Shown here piece after piece: positions 15,632 to 24,707 of a stretch of 39,269 bases of DNA. The notes beneath the pieces were generated by a model, which saw nothing but the letters and a program-made list of their open reading frames with translations, was not told the origin of the DNA and ran no database searches. This DNA comes from Roseburia sp. (GTDB lineage: Bacteria > Bacillota > Clostridia > Oscillospirales > Ruminococcaceae): assembly GCA_023666265.1 (NCBI GenBank), contig JAMPCH010000024.1:1-39269 (forward strand), written 5' to 3'. The position numbers and the translations under genes are program-made. Every line of letters starts with the position of its first letter. Within the stretch, counting starts at the first letter, position 1.

Positions 15632-16480
15632 TTATTGCGTCAAAAACCCCTCATAGGCTCGTTTCATCGCCGCCGCGTCCTCCGCCTGCGTTCCCGCGCT
15701 CTCCGAGATGACCGACGGCTCGAGACCCCGCATGACGAAAAGCTCCATCAGCGGCTCGTACTCCGGTCCGTATTCCTTGTCCGCGAAGGTCAGGTGGCAT
15801 TTTTCGCCGCCCGCCGTATATTGAATTTTGCTGAAATGGACGTGCATCCTTTTGAGCCGCTCAAAGCCGAGCTTATCCTCGATCTCGTCGAGGATCGCGG
15901 CGTAATCCTCCCGCGTCTTGATCCCGCCGAGCGTCCGCGCGTTTAAATGCCCGAAGTCGATACAGGGGAGGAAGCGCTCGTCTGCCGTACAAAGCTCCAG
16001 TACCTCCGAGAGCGTCCCGAGCTGATTGATCTTCCCCATCGTCTCGGGACAAAGGACGATCCCGGTCAGTCCTTCCTCGTCGAGCGCCGCTTGCGCCCGC
16101 GTTAAGGTATCCTTCGCGAGGGCGAGCGCCGCTTCGCGCGTCATTTTGGCGCAGGAGCCGGAGTGGACGACGATCTTCCGAACGCCGAGCCGGTGCGCCG
16201 CGCGGGCGCTCTCGAGGAGGTAGGGGACGCTCTTTAGCCGCGTTTCCTCATTCTCACTCGAGAGCGAGATAAAATAGGGCGCATGGAGCGTGAGGTTGAT
16301 CTTATGCTCCGCCGCGAGCGCGGGGAGAAGCTCATAGGTCTTCTCCGCGATCCTTACCCCCCGCCCGCACTCGATCTCATACCCGTTCAGCCCGAAGGAC
16401 TTCAGGTAATCGGGAAGCTCCTCGGGGAACTTCCTCCGCCCGAAGCTCTCGGAATTTCCGCCCGGTCCGAATGTGATCAT
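15632..16480 (-). CDS. Endonuclease IV-like TIM-barrel protein (AP endonuclease family 2)
   Basis: A 282-residue TIM barrel. The metal-binding pattern of endonuclease IV is largely present: His in LTLHAPYF, His in IVVHSGS, Glu in CPETMGK, Asp and His in CIDFGHLNA, two His in MHVHFSK, and Glu in VISESAG. It would cut DNA at abasic sites, or act on sugars, since the fold is shared with xylose-isomerase-like enzymes. The conserved metal set favours the nuclease. The ATG at 16480 follows GAGGAGGAA by eight bases. It sits between yqeG and aroQ in one operon. Confidence 0.85.
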   Translation of the reverse strand: MITFGPGGNSESFGRRKFPEELPDYLKSFGLNGYEIECGRGVRIAEKTYELLPALAAEHKINLTLHAPYFISLSSENEETRLKSVPYLLESARAAHRLGVRKIVVHSGSCAKMTREAALALAKDTLTRAQAALDEEGLTGIVLCPETMGKINQLGTLSEVLELCTADERFLPCIDFGHLNARTLGGIKTREDYAAILDEIEDKLGFERLKRMHVHFSKIQYTAGGEKCHLTFADKEYGPEYEPLMELFVMRGLEPSVISESAGTQAEDAAAMKRAYEGFLTQ

Positions 16481-16534
16481 TTTTTCCGTTCCTCCTCGTT
16501 TTCGCCTTTTTCGCGCCGTCAAGCTTCGTTCCCG

Positions 16535-17032
16535 CTATTTCAGCCGGCTGAAATCCCGCCGAAAGACAAAGCCCTCGGCGGCTCGCTTGAGCTTGAATAA
16601 GATCCCCTTCTCCAAATGAAACGGCTCGACGAGGATCGTTTTTGTCCCGGCGAAATTCCCGCCCATCACGTCGGTAAAGATCTGATCGCCGACGACGGCG
16701 GTTCGCGCGGGCGCGACCCCGAGGCGGCGGATCGCCCTCTTGATCCCAAAGGGGAGCGGCTTCGTCCCCGAGGAGATAAAGGCGAGCCCGAGCTTTTTCG
16801 CGAGGGGCGCGACCCGCCGCGCGCTGTTATTCGAGACGACCATCATCGGGACGCCGAGCGCCCTCATCTCCGCGAGCCACTCGGTCACGCCCTCCTCGGC
16901 GGCGGGATTTCCGTGCATCGAGAGGGTATTATCGAGGTCGAGGACGAGCGCGTCGATCCCGTTCTCGCGTAAGAACGCCGCGTCGATCGCGAGGACGTTC
17001 CTGATCCAAAGCGTGGGTCTAAAGATCGCCAT
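16535..17032 (-). CDS. yqeG: YqeG-family HAD-IIIA phosphatase
   Basis: A 165-residue HAD-superfamily protein. Motif I is LDLDNTL, motif II SNN, a conserved Lys lies in GTKPLPFG, and motif III is VGDQIFTDVMGG. B. subtilis YqeG has the same architecture; the relatives are phosphatidylglycerophosphate phosphatase-like or of unknown substrate. The ATG at 17032 follows GGAGG by seven bases. In many Bacillota yqeG heads a cluster with aroE, yhbY, nadD, yqeK and rsfS. Here that cluster is split by rpsU, and yqeH is not present. Confidence 0.9.
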   Translation of the reverse strand: MAIFRPTLWIRNVLAIDAAFLRENGIDALVLDLDNTLSMHGNPAAEEGVTEWLAEMRALGVPMMVVSNNSARRVAPLAKKLGLAFISSGTKPLPFGIKRAIRRLGVAPARTAVVGDQIFTDVMGGNFAGTKTILVEPFHLEKGILFKLKRAAEGFVFRRDFSRLK

Positions 17033-17082
17033 AGACGCGCCTCCTCTCCCGACTTTTGAGCCTTCACCCAAAAAAATAACAC

Positions 17083-17116
17083 AAATAAAACGGGCGGACT
17101 CGTACAAGCCCGCCCG
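17083..17116 (-). terminator. Rho-independent terminator of rpsU
   Basis: A perfect seven-base-pair G/C stem (CGGGCGG with CCGCCCG, 17091-17097 and 17110-17116) with a 12-base loop is followed on the minus strand by TTTTATTTG. It lies about 95 bases after the rpsU stop. The spacer 17117-17211 holds small hairpins but no gene I can support. Confidence 0.7.
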
Positions 17117-17211
17117 AAATCCACCCATACGGAAGCCGCTTCGTCGGCTTTACGGACAGATCCTTTTCTTACGCTTTCCGTTTTACGGCTTTCGCTCCGC
17201 GCGACCGCCCG

Positions 17212-17388
17212 TTACTTAAACTTACGCTTGCGAGCCGCTTCGGACTTCTTTTTACGCTTTACCGAAGGCTTTTCGTAATGTTCTCTTTTACGAACCTCGG
17301 CTAAAACGCCGTCTCTAGCGCACGAACGCTTGAACCGCTTTAACGCGGTGTCGAGCGATTCGTTCTTTCCAAGACGAATTTCCGCCAT
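17212..17388 (-). CDS. rpsU: 30S ribosomal protein S21
   Basis: A 58-residue basic protein, [20 protein letters not shown] at the N-terminus, continuing with a [20 protein letters not shown] region and ending in Lys/Arg-rich sequence. This is the standard Bacillota S21, which joins the 30S subunit late and helps initiation. GGAGGG lies six bases before the ATG. It has its own consensus promoter and terminator, so it is a single-gene unit between the rsfS and yqeG groups. Confidence 0.97.
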   Translation of the reverse strand: MAEIRLGKNESLDTALKRFKRSCARDGVLAEVRKREHYEKPSVKRKKKSEAARKRKFK

Positions 17389-17462
17389 CTATATCCCTCC
17401 CTTTGCCTTACGGCACAGGTTATCTACAAAGTCGTAGCGAACAATATATTTGCTCTCCACAT

Positions 17463-17491
17463 ATTATACTATAACTTCCACGAAATGTCAA
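17463..17491 (-). promoter_or_regulatory. Consensus sigma-A promoter for rpsU
   Basis: A perfect TTGACA (17486-17491) and TATAAT (17463-17468) separated by 17 bases on the minus strand, giving a leader of about 70 bases before rpsU. It lies directly after the rsfS stop codon. The strength fits a ribosomal protein gene. Confidence 0.92.
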
Positions 17492-17494
17492 TAC

Positions 17495-17848
17495 CTATTT
17501 TAAAAATTCTTCGATATTTATTTCCTCGCCGTCCTGCCACAGGCGCTCGAGGTCATAAAATTCGCGCGTCTCTTTATAAAAAGCGTGGACGACGACGTCG
17601 ATATAATCGAGCGTGACCCAAGTCGCGCCCCTTATCCCCGAGACGCTTTTTGGGCGGACGCCGAGCTCGCCAAGCTTAAACTCGACCTCGTCCGCCATCG
17701 CCTTGACCTGGGTCGTACTCGTCCCCTCGGCGATCACGAAATAATTCGCGAGGATCGTAAGATCCCCGATCCTTAGGACGCGGATCTTACCCGCCTTTTT
17801 ATCGTCGAGCGCCTTGACCGCCGCTCTTACTACTTCCGTATCCGTCAT
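17495..17848 (-). CDS. rsfS: Ribosome silencing factor RsfS
   Basis: A 117-residue RsfS/YqeL/Iojap protein. Visible features are DLTILANYFVIAEGTSTTQV and the conserved ATWVTLDYIDVVVHAF. It binds ribosomal protein L14 and blocks subunit joining when nutrients are short. AAAGGGT lies eight bases before the ATG. It follows yqeK by a single base, the usual nadD-yqeK-rsfS order. Confidence 0.97.
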   Translation of the reverse strand: MTDTEVVRAAVKALDDKKAGKIRVLRIGDLTILANYFVIAEGTSTTQVKAMADEVEFKLGELGVRPKSVSGIRGATWVTLDYIDVVVHAFYKETREFYDLERLWQDGEEINIEEFLK

Positions 17849-17849
17849 A

Positions 17850-18434
17850 CTAGTGTACCCTTTCTTTCGTAAAATCCATATAAAAGTTATACGCCTCGAT
17901 CGACGAGACCGGGATCTTCGATCCCTTCTCGATTGTGCTTTTGATCGACCATTTCATCGAATGAAACATCGCGTTATCGAGATCCTCGAGGACGAGCCGC
18001 CGATACTTCTCTACGTCCTTAAAATCGCGATCCGCCGAAACAAGATCGCCGAGATAGACGATCTTCTCGAGCGTGGTCATATGCGCGCGCCCGACCGTAT
18101 GAAAGCGGATCGCGTTTAAGAGATCCTGATCCGCGATCCCGAGCTCGGCGCGGCAGTAGTACGCGCTCGCGATCGCGTGCCAGAGCGGGCGCGTCTCGAG
18201 CTCGACGGGGTCGACCTCAAAGCCGCTCATCAATACCTCGCGCTTCATCGTCTCGGGGTCTGTTTCCTTCCGAATATCGTGGAGAAGCCCCGCCGTGTAC
18301 GCCTTCACGGGGTCAAAATCGTTCAGCTCCGCGAGCCTTTCACACATCTGCGCCACGTTACAACAGTGAGTATAGCGCTTTTTACTGAGCGTCTCCTTTA
18401 AGAGCGCCTTATATTCCTTTTGCTCCGCCGTCAC
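17850..18434 (-). CDS. yqeK: YqeK-type HD hydrolase (symmetrical Ap4A hydrolase)
   Basis: A 194-residue HD-fold protein. Metal-binding positions appear as His in RYTHCCNVAQM, the HD pair in GLLHDIRKE, His in IRFHTVGRAHMT and Asp in YLGDLVSADRDF. The YqeK family hydrolyses diadenosine tetraphosphate to two ADP. The start is GTG, with AAAGGGGG seven bases upstream inside nadD; the genes overlap by 26 bases, suggesting coupled translation. Confidence 0.93.
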   Translation of the reverse strand: MTAEQKEYKALLKETLSKKRYTHCCNVAQMCERLAELNDFDPVKAYTAGLLHDIRKETDPETMKREVLMSGFEVDPVELETRPLWHAIASAYYCRAELGIADQDLLNAIRFHTVGRAHMTTLEKIVYLGDLVSADRDFKDVEKYRRLVLEDLDNAMFHSMKWSIKSTIEKGSKIPVSSIEAYNFYMDFTKERVH

Positions 18435-19017
18435 GATAAAGCCCCCTTTCGTCGATATAGGCGCGGACGCGCTCGTCTAAAAGCCCCGCCGTACTCTCGC
18501 CCCTCTTGATCCTGTCGCGTACCTCCGAGGAGGACAGCTCCATAACGGGGAGGTTCAAAACCTTGACCCGCCCGAGGCGGTTCGCGTATTCGACGAGGTC
18601 GGGATAGCTGTCGTTTTCCCGCGCCGCCGCGACGACGCGGCATTCCTTCCTTAACGCCTCGTGACGATACCACTCCTCAAAATAAAACAGCATATCCCCC
18701 CCGAGGATCAGATAAAACTCGGTATCCCGGGGATAAATTTCCTTTAAGGCGCGGACGGTACGGATCGTGTAATTCGGCGCGTCGAGCGATCTCTCGATCT
18801 CCGAGACGATAAAGCCCGGCTCTCCGCCGAATACGAGCCGACACATCTCCGCCCGATCCTCAAACGACGCGCCCTCGCTCTTTTTATGCGGCGACGCCGC
18901 CGTCGGGATCACGAGCGTTTCCTTTAGCTTCAGCTCCTTCGCCGCCGCCCTCACGAGCGCGGTGTGACCGTTATGGATCGGGTCAAACGCGCCGCCGAAG
19001 ATACCGACCTTATTCAT
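18409..19017 (-). CDS. nadD: Nicotinate-nucleotide adenylyltransferase
   Basis: A 202-residue nucleotidyltransferase that makes deamido-NAD from nicotinate mononucleotide and ATP. The N-terminal GIFGGAFDPIHNGH contains the dinucleotide-binding HxGH motif, SPHKK follows, and the C-terminal SSSEVRDRI is a variant of the ISSTxIR motif. Overlap with yhbY is 8 bases and with yqeK 26 bases. Confidence 0.96.
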   Translation of the reverse strand: MNKVGIFGGAFDPIHNGHTALVRAAAKELKLKETLVIPTAASPHKKSEGASFEDRAEMCRLVFGGEPGFIVSEIERSLDAPNYTIRTVRALKEIYPRDTEFYLILGGDMLFYFEEWYRHEALRKECRVVAAARENDSYPDLVEYANRLGRVKVLNLPVMELSSSEVRDRIKRGESTAGLLDERVRAYIDERGLYRDGGAKGI

Positions 19018-19306
19018 CGACCGCTACCGTCCTTTTCTTGGGATCGGGGTTTCGCCGATAGATCACGAAACGCGACCCGATCACTTGGATCGGCTCGGCG
19101 TTTAGCGCCTCACAGAGCGCGGCGCAGACCTCCCGCGCGTTCATTTCACAGGTCTCGTGGACCTTCCCCTTGATAAGCTCGCGCTTCTCGATCGCGTCGT
19201 CCGCCTGTTTGATAAGCTCGGAACCGATCCCGTTCTTACCGACAAAAAGTACCGTCTCATACGTGTTCGCGATTGAGCGGAGCTTCGCTCTTTCCTTCCC
19301 CGTCAT
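19010..19306 (-). CDS. yhbY: YhbY-family (CRM domain) RNA-binding protein
   Basis: A 98-residue protein consisting of one CRM domain. The family signature GKNGIGSELIKQADDAIEKRELIKG has the usual GxxG loop. These proteins associate with pre-50S ribosomal particles. The ATG overlaps the rdgB stop as ATGA (19303-19306), so translation is probably coupled. Confidence 0.93.
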   Translation of the reverse strand: MTGKERAKLRSIANTYETVLFVGKNGIGSELIKQADDAIEKRELIKGKVHETCEMNAREVCAALCEALNAEPIQVIGSRFVIYRRNPDPKKRTVAVDE

Positions 19307-19902
19307 TCAAATATCCGCCCCTCTTTTTCCCTTAAAATGTCGACCAGCTTTTTCATCGCGTTGGCGCGGTGGCTGATCCGATTTTTTTCCTCCTCGCCGA
19401 GCTGGGCGAGGCTTTTTTCGCCAACGTAAAAGATCGGATCATAGCCAAAGCCGTTCTCGCCCCTCGGCTCGGTCCCGATCGTCCCCTCGAGCGTCCCGAG
19501 GACGGAATATTCCGTCTCGTCGTCCAAGATACAATAAAGGGCGCAAACGAACCGCGCCCCGCGCAGTCCCTCGTCGACCCCCTCCAGCTCGGAAAGTACC
19601 CTCTCGAGCCTCTCGCGGTCGGTCGCGCCCTCGCCCGCGTACCGCGCCGAATAGATCCCGGGCGCGCCGCCGAGAAAGTCGACCTCGAGCCCGCTGTCGT
19701 CCGCGAGGACGGGACAGCGACAGAGCTTATAGACCGCCTCCGCCTTGATATGCGCGTTCTCGGCGAAGGTCTCGCCGTCCTCGACGACCTCGACCGCGAT
19801 CCCCTCGTCCTTGAGCGAGACCGGCTCGATCCCGAGCGGCGAGAGCATGCGTTTCAGCTCTCTTACCTTCCCCTGATTGTTTGTCGCAACCACAAGCTTC
19901 AT
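19303..19902 (-). CDS. rdgB: XTP/dITP diphosphatase
   Basis: A 199-residue RdgB/HAM1 pyrophosphatase that removes inosine and xanthosine triphosphates from the nucleotide pool. Visible motifs are VVATNNQGKVREL at the N-terminus, ENAHIKAEAV, VLADDSGLEV, GAPGIYSARYAG, GENGFGYDPIFY and the C-terminal ISHRANAMKKL. It is the first gene of the rdgB-yhbY-nadD-yqeK-rsfS operon, 75 bases from the end of a MITE-like repeat, and no clear sigma-A promoter lies between them. Confidence 0.97.
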   Translation of the reverse strand: MKLVVATNNQGKVRELKRMLSPLGIEPVSLKDEGIAVEVVEDGETFAENAHIKAEAVYKLCRCPVLADDSGLEVDFLGGAPGIYSARYAGEGATDRERLERVLSELEGVDEGLRGARFVCALYCILDDETEYSVLGTLEGTIGTEPRGENGFGYDPIFYVGEKSLAQLGEEEKNRISHRANAMKKLVDILREKEGRIFE

Positions 19903-19977
19903 ACCTTCGGATTTCCTTTCTTTTCGTTTTATTTTTTGGGAAGTATGTTTCCTATCCCCGTCTTGTTCCTTTTTTAG

Positions 19978-20149
19978 GGCTACACCGCATAATTATTGTC
20001 GTTCGAGTGACAGTCAGATTTTTTGTCAGATTGTACAGATTTTATGCAGGAAGGCTGACGCCTTTCAAAGAAAATCTGTGCAATATGGCGGAAAAGATGG
20101 CTGTCAATCGGACGGCAAAGCCGCAGGCGGTAATTGTGCGGTGTTGCCC
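19978..20149 (+). repeat. MITE-like inverted-repeat element, copy 1
   Basis: A 172-base noncoding element with ends GGCTACACCGCATAATTA and TAATTGTGCGGTGTTGCC that form an imperfect terminal inverted repeat of about 18 bases. The pairing continues loosely inward, so the whole element can fold back. A second, inverted copy lies at 31712-31938. TAG flanks it on both sides (19975-19977 and 20150-20152) and could be a target duplication, but the boundaries are ambiguous. It occupies the gap between ftsY and rdgB. I see no transposase in the window that would match it. Confidence 0.8.
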
Positions 20150-21117
20150 TAGGGAAGTACGCTATCTTCTCCCGGCGGGTCGCCTTCTCCTTTACGGGCT
20201 TCGCCCTCCTCGTCGGAGAAGAGGATGTCCGCGTAGTCCTCGGGGATAAACGGCTGGAGGTCGTCGAGCTTTTCGCCGACGCCGACGAATTTCACCGAGA
20301 TCCCGAGCTCATTCTTGATCGGGAGGATGATCCCGCCCTTCGCCGTTCCGTCGAGCTTCGTTAAAACGATCCCCGTGATGTCGCATACCTCGCGAAAGAG
20401 CCGCGCCTGATTAACGGCGTTTTGACCCGTCGTCGCGTCGAGGACGAGGAGGGTCTCGAGCCGGCTCTCGGGGAGCCGCTCGGTGATGATCCGCGAGATC
20501 TTTTTAAGCTCCTCCATAAGGTTTTTCTTATTATGGAGCCGCCCCGCCGTATCGATCAAGAGGACGTCCGCGCCCCGCGCCTTCGCCGCCGTACAGGCGT
20601 CGTAGACGACGGCGGCGGGGTCGCTCCCCTCGGTGTGGCGGACGAGATCGACCCCCGCGCGCTCCGTCCAGACCGCGAGCTGATCGATCGCCGCCGCGCG
20701 GAAGGTATCCGCCGCCGCGACGAGAACCTTTTTACCGTCCCGTTTAAAGTTCGCCGAGAGCTTACCGATCGTGGTCGTTTTCCCCGCGCCGTTTACGCCG
20801 ATGACGAGGACGACCGAGGGCTTTGTCGATAGATCGAGCTCGTTATCGCCGCTTAAAAGCTCGGCGATGATCCCCTTTAAAAGGCGCTTGACCTCGGCGG
20901 GGTCGGTCGTCCCCGTCCGCTTTACCTCGTCGCGTAGGCGGTCACAGACCGAGGCGGAGGTCGCCGCGCCGAGATCCGAGAGGATCAGCGTCTCCTCCAG
21001 CTCCTCAAAAAAGTCCTCGTCGATCTTTGTGAAGGAATTGACGAGCGTCTCGACCTTCGCGACGAAGCCCTCCTTCGTTTTTTTGAGTCCTTCCTTCAGC
21101 TTATCAAAAAATCCCAT
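20149..21117 (-). CDS. ftsY: Signal recognition particle receptor FtsY
   Basis: A 322-residue SRP GTPase with a short N-terminal part, the NG domain and G motifs: GVNGAGKTTTIGKLS, AADTFRAAA, LIDTAGR, TKLDGTAKGG, and GVGEKLDDLQPF near the end. It docks SRP-ribosome complexes at the membrane. The long acidic A domain of E. coli FtsY is absent, as usual in Bacillota. The ATG at 21117 follows AAAGGA, 16 bases after the smc stop. After the expected end (DYADILF) it carries an extra acidic and Gly-rich tail of about 21 residues. The stop codon TAG lies exactly at the edge of MITE copy 1. Confidence 0.96.
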   Translation of the reverse strand: MGFFDKLKEGLKKTKEGFVAKVETLVNSFTKIDEDFFEELEETLILSDLGAATSASVCDRLRDEVKRTGTTDPAEVKRLLKGIIAELLSGDNELDLSTKPSVVLVIGVNGAGKTTTIGKLSANFKRDGKKVLVAAADTFRAAAIDQLAVWTERAGVDLVRHTEGSDPAAVVYDACTAAKARGADVLLIDTAGRLHNKKNLMEELKKISRIITERLPESRLETLLVLDATTGQNAVNQARLFREVCDITGIVLTKLDGTAKGGIILPIKNELGISVKFVGVGEKLDDLQPFIPEDYADILFSDEEGEARKGEGDPPGEDSVLP

Positions 21118-21133
21118 GATCGTCCTTTCTCCG

Positions 21134-24100
21134 CTAATCCAGCTCAAGCTCGAGGTCGTCGATCAGCTCCTGATGAAGGAGCTTTGACACGCCCTTTTCC
21201 TGCATATATACGCCGTATAACACGTCACAGCCCTCGATCGTCCCCCTCCTGTGGGTGATGACCATAAGCTGGGTACGGGTACAAAAGCGCTTTAGATAGG
21301 TTATGTATTTTACGACGTTTATCTCGTCGAGCGCCGCGTCTACCTCGTCGAGCATACAAAACGGGGTCGGACGGTGTAAAAGGATCGCGAAATAGATCGT
21401 GATCGCGACCATCGTCTGTTCCCCGCCCGAGAGCGAGATGAGGTTTTTGATGAGCTTCCCGGGCGGGGCGGCGAAGATCTCGATCCCGCTCCCGAGGACG
21501 TCCTCGGGGTCGATAAGCGCCAGATGCGCCTCGCCGCCGCCGAATACTTCCTTAAAAATTTCGCTGAATTTCTCGTTGATGTCGTTAAAGCTCGCGAGAA
21601 ATCTCGCCTTAATATCCGCCGTGAACGCGGCGATGAGCTTCTCGAGCTCGCGCTTTGAGCGCTCGACGTCGCCGAGCTGTCCCGATAGCTCGTCGTATTT
21701 CGCCTTGACCTCCTCAAATTCCTCGATCGCCGCGAAATTGACGTTCCCGAGCGCGGAAATTTTTTGCCTCAGCTCGCGAAGCTGTTTTTGCGCCTCGGGG
21801 AGGTCGTCGAGCTTTTGCGCCTGTTCCCGCGCCTCGGATACCGTCAGCTCGTATTTCTCCCAGAGGGTCGCGCGGAGCTTTTCGTCGTCGCGCTCGATCG
21901 CGGATCTTTTTTCGACCGCGACCGCGAGCGCGCTCGAGAATTTTGTCTTATCCTCGCTCTTTTCGCGGATCTCGCGGACGACCGCCGCCATGCGCTGTTC
22001 ACATTCATTCTCTTTACGGATCAGTTCGCCGATCGCCGCGTCGTTATCCCCGAGCGAACGCCGATAGCCCTCGACCCGCTCGCGCTTGTCCGCGATCTCC
22101 TTACGGATCGCCTCGCTGTTTTCGCCGATCGCGACGATCTCGGCGCGGCTTTTTTCCTCGCTTTCGCCGGCGGCGCTTTTCGCCGCCTCGACCGAGGCTC
22201 GCTCCGCCGCGATCCGCTCCGCGTCCTTCTCAAAAGAGAGGCGCTTTAAATTGAGCTCGCCGATCCTGTCCGAGATGCAGCTTCGCTCGCTGTCCGCCTT
22301 TTCGAGCCGCTCGCCCGAGAGCGCGAGCTTTTCTTCGTTCTCCTTGATCTGCGCCTCGATCTGAGCCCGCCGCTTGATACATTCCTCGATGACCTCGCGC
22401 TGTTGCGCGAGCTGTTTACGTCCTCGGTCGATAACGAGCTCGGCGTTCTCCCGCTGTTCCTCACATTGTAGGATCAGATCCTTGACCCCGCCGATCTCCG
22501 CCGTTAAGCGGATCTCATCCTCCTTTAGCTCGCGGAGGCGGTCTTTATAGCCCTCGATCTCCATTTCCGTTTTACGGACCTCCGCCTCGAGTTCGGTGAG
22601 GCTTCCGCGCGACAGCCCGATCGTGTCCTTTAGCTTGGTCGTCTCGGCGAAGAGCGTGTCGATCTCCTGCTTCCGCGAGATGATCCCGCTCGTCTCTTTT
22701 ACCGAGCCGCCCGTGAAAGACCCACCCGCGTTGATGACCTGACCGTCGAGGGTAATGATCCGAAAGCGATAGCCGTATTTTTTCGCGATCCGCGTCGCGG
22801 TATTGATGTCGTCGGCGACCGCCGTCTTCCCGAGGACAGAGCGGACGATCCCGAGATATTCCGGGTCACACCGTACCAACTCGGAGCCTAACCCCTCAAA
22901 GCCCTCCTCGTCGGATAGCCCGCTTTGATTCAGCTCCGTCCCCTTGACCGAGGTAAGCGGATAAAACGTCGCCCGCCCGCCGTTCGTGTCCTTTAAATAA
23001 CGGATACAGCGCTTGGCGGTCTCCTCGTTCTCGACGATGATGTTTTGTAGGGCGTTCCCGAGCGCGGTCTCGATCGCGATCCCGTACTTTTTATCGACCG
23101 AGAGGATGTCCGCGACCGTCCCGCGTATCCCGCTTAACCGCCCCGCCTTCGCCGCCTGTATAACGGATTTAACGCTCGAGAAATAGCCGACCATATTCTT
23201 CTCAACGTCGGAGAGAACCTCGAGCCGCTGGCGCTTTCGCTCATAGCTTTTCCGAAGCTCCTCAAATTCCGCCCGCTTCGCCGCGAGGCGGTCGCGCTTC
23301 CCGCCGAAGAGCTTTTCGTAGCCGTTCAGGCGATTTTCGAGGTCGGCGCTCTCCTCGCCGAGCCGATCGAGCTCGGCGGCGAGCGCGCGGCGCTTTTCGC
23401 GGTATTCGTCCGCGAGCTTTTCCTGATTTTCTACCCGCTCGGTGTCAGCGGAGAATTGCTCGGTGAGGCTTTGTACGGTCTGCTCCGCCTGTTGGGCGGT
23501 GAGCTTCGCCTCGGTGAGCTTCCCGTATAAGATCCCTGTTTTTTCGTCGAGCGCCTTATGCTCCTCGCTTAATCCCTTATTTTCCTCGATCGAAGCGGTG
23601 ATCCGATCGCGAAGGCGCTCCATCTCCGCGCCGCAATCCTCCGCCGACCGCTTCGCCGCGTCGGCTTCGCCGTCGAGCCGCGCGATCCTTTCGTCAAATT
23701 CGGCGGCGGAGCGCTTCCCCTCCTCGATCCGACGGGTGATCTCCTCGATCCGCGCGTCGTTATGGCGGATCTCGTTCTCGAGGACGGCGATCTCTTTATC
23801 CGCGTCCGCCATCTCGTCCTTCGCGCGGTCGCCCATCCGCCTCAGCTCGTCGAGCCGCGCGGAGAACTGACCCTTTGTGATCGTGAGGCGTTCGTTCTCC
23901 TCCTCGAGCTCGCCGATCTCGCGGTCAAAATGCTCACATTCCCCTTGATTGACGAGGATCGCGTTCTCGGTCTCGGTGAGGCTTTTACGAAGGCGCTCGA
24001 GCTCCGCCGCCGTGACCGAGATCTCGATCGTTTTTTCTTCTTCGAGGAGGAGCTTCGCGCGGCGAGCCTTCTCCGACTGCTTCTCGAGCGCGGGAAGGCG

Positions 24101-24700
24101 TTCTTCTAAGCTCAGCTCGATGTCCTTCAGGCGAAGGAGGTTCTCCTCCGCGCGGGACAGCTCGCGCTCCGCCTCCGCCTTACGGTGGAGGAACTTTGAT
24201 ACCCCCGCCGCCTCCTCAAAAATTTCGCGGCGCTGGCTCCCCTTGGCGTTGACGATCTCGGCGACGCGCCCCTGACCGATGATCGAATAGCCGTCGCGCC
24301 CGAGACCCGTCCCGAGTAAAAGCTCTTGGATATCCTTTAAACGCGACTTTTCGCCGTTGATGAGATATTCGCTCTCGCCCGTCCGATAGAGCTTACGCGT
24401 GATGACGACCTCGTCCGTCTCGATCGGTAGGGCGCGGTCGGCGTTATCGATCGAGAGCGCGACCTTGGCGAAGCCCATCTGACGCCGCGAGACCGTCCCG
24501 TGAAAGATCACGTCCTCCATTTTATCGCCGCGTAGGGTCTTAGCCCCCTGTTCGCCCATGACCCAGCGAAGCGCGTCGCTGATATTGCTTTTTCCGTTTC
24601 CGTTGCTCCCGACGATCGCCGTCATCTTGGTGTCAAAATTAAGCACCGTTTTATCCGCGAACGACTTAAAGCCCTGGATCTCCAATGTTTTAAAATACAT
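21134..24700 (-). CDS. smc: Chromosome segregation protein SMC
   Basis: A 1188-residue SMC ATPase. The N-terminal Walker A is GSNGNGKSN (31-39), followed by Q-loop sequence. Two long coiled coils flank a hinge at roughly 500-660 (KYGIAIETALGNALQNIIV). The C-terminal head has the signature LSGGEQTMVAI and Walker B FCMLDEVDAALDE. With ScpA and ScpB, encoded elsewhere, it compacts and separates chromosomes. Full length and intact. It lies between the radical SAM gene and ftsY, the usual Bacillota order. Confidence 0.98.
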   Translation of the reverse strand: MYFKTLEIQGFKSFADKTVLNFDTKMTAIVGSNGNGKSNISDALRWVMGEQGAKTLRGDKMEDVIFHGTVSRRQMGFAKVALSIDNADRALPIETDEVVITRKLYRTGESEYLINGEKSRLKDIQELLLGTGLGRDGYSIIGQGRVAEIVNAKGSQRREIFEEAAGVSKFLHRKAEAERELSRAEENLLRLKDIELSLEERLPALEKQSEKARRAKLLLEEEKTIEISVTAAELERLRKSLTETENAILVNQGECEHFDREIGELEEENERLTITKGQFSARLDELRRMGDRAKDEMADADKEIAVLENEIRHNDARIEEITRRIEEGKRSAAEFDERIARLDGEADAAKRSAEDCGAEMERLRDRITASIEENKGLSEEHKALDEKTGILYGKLTEAKLTAQQAEQTVQSLTEQFSADTERVENQEKLADEYREKRRALAAELDRLGEESADLENRLNGYEKLFGGKRDRLAAKRAEFEELRKSYERKRQRLEVLSDVEKNMVGYFSSVKSVIQAAKAGRLSGIRGTVADILSVDKKYGIAIETALGNALQNIIVENEETAKRCIRYLKDTNGGRATFYPLTSVKGTELNQSGLSDEEGFEGLGSELVRCDPEYLGIVRSVLGKTAVADDINTATRIAKKYGYRFRIITLDGQVINAGGSFTGGSVKETSGIISRKQEIDTLFAETTKLKDTIGLSRGSLTELEAEVRKTEMEIEGYKDRLRELKEDEIRLTAEIGGVKDLILQCEEQRENAELVIDRGRKQLAQQREVIEECIKRRAQIEAQIKENEEKLALSGERLEKADSERSCISDRIGELNLKRLSFEKDAERIAAERASVEAAKSAAGESEEKSRAEIVAIGENSEAIRKEIADKRERVEGYRRSLGDNDAAIGELIRKENECEQRMAAVVREIREKSEDKTKFSSALAVAVEKRSAIERDDEKLRATLWEKYELTVSEAREQAQKLDDLPEAQKQLRELRQKISALGNVNFAAIEEFEEVKAKYDELSGQLGDVERSKRELEKLIAAFTADIKARFLASFNDINEKFSEIFKEVFGGGEAHLALIDPEDVLGSGIEIFAAPPGKLIKNLISLSGGEQTMVAITIYFAILLHRPTPFCMLDEVDAALDEINVVKYITYLKRFCTRTQLMVITHRRGTIEGCDVLYGVYMQEKGVSKLLHQELIDDLELELD

Positions 24701-24707
24701 AATCCTC

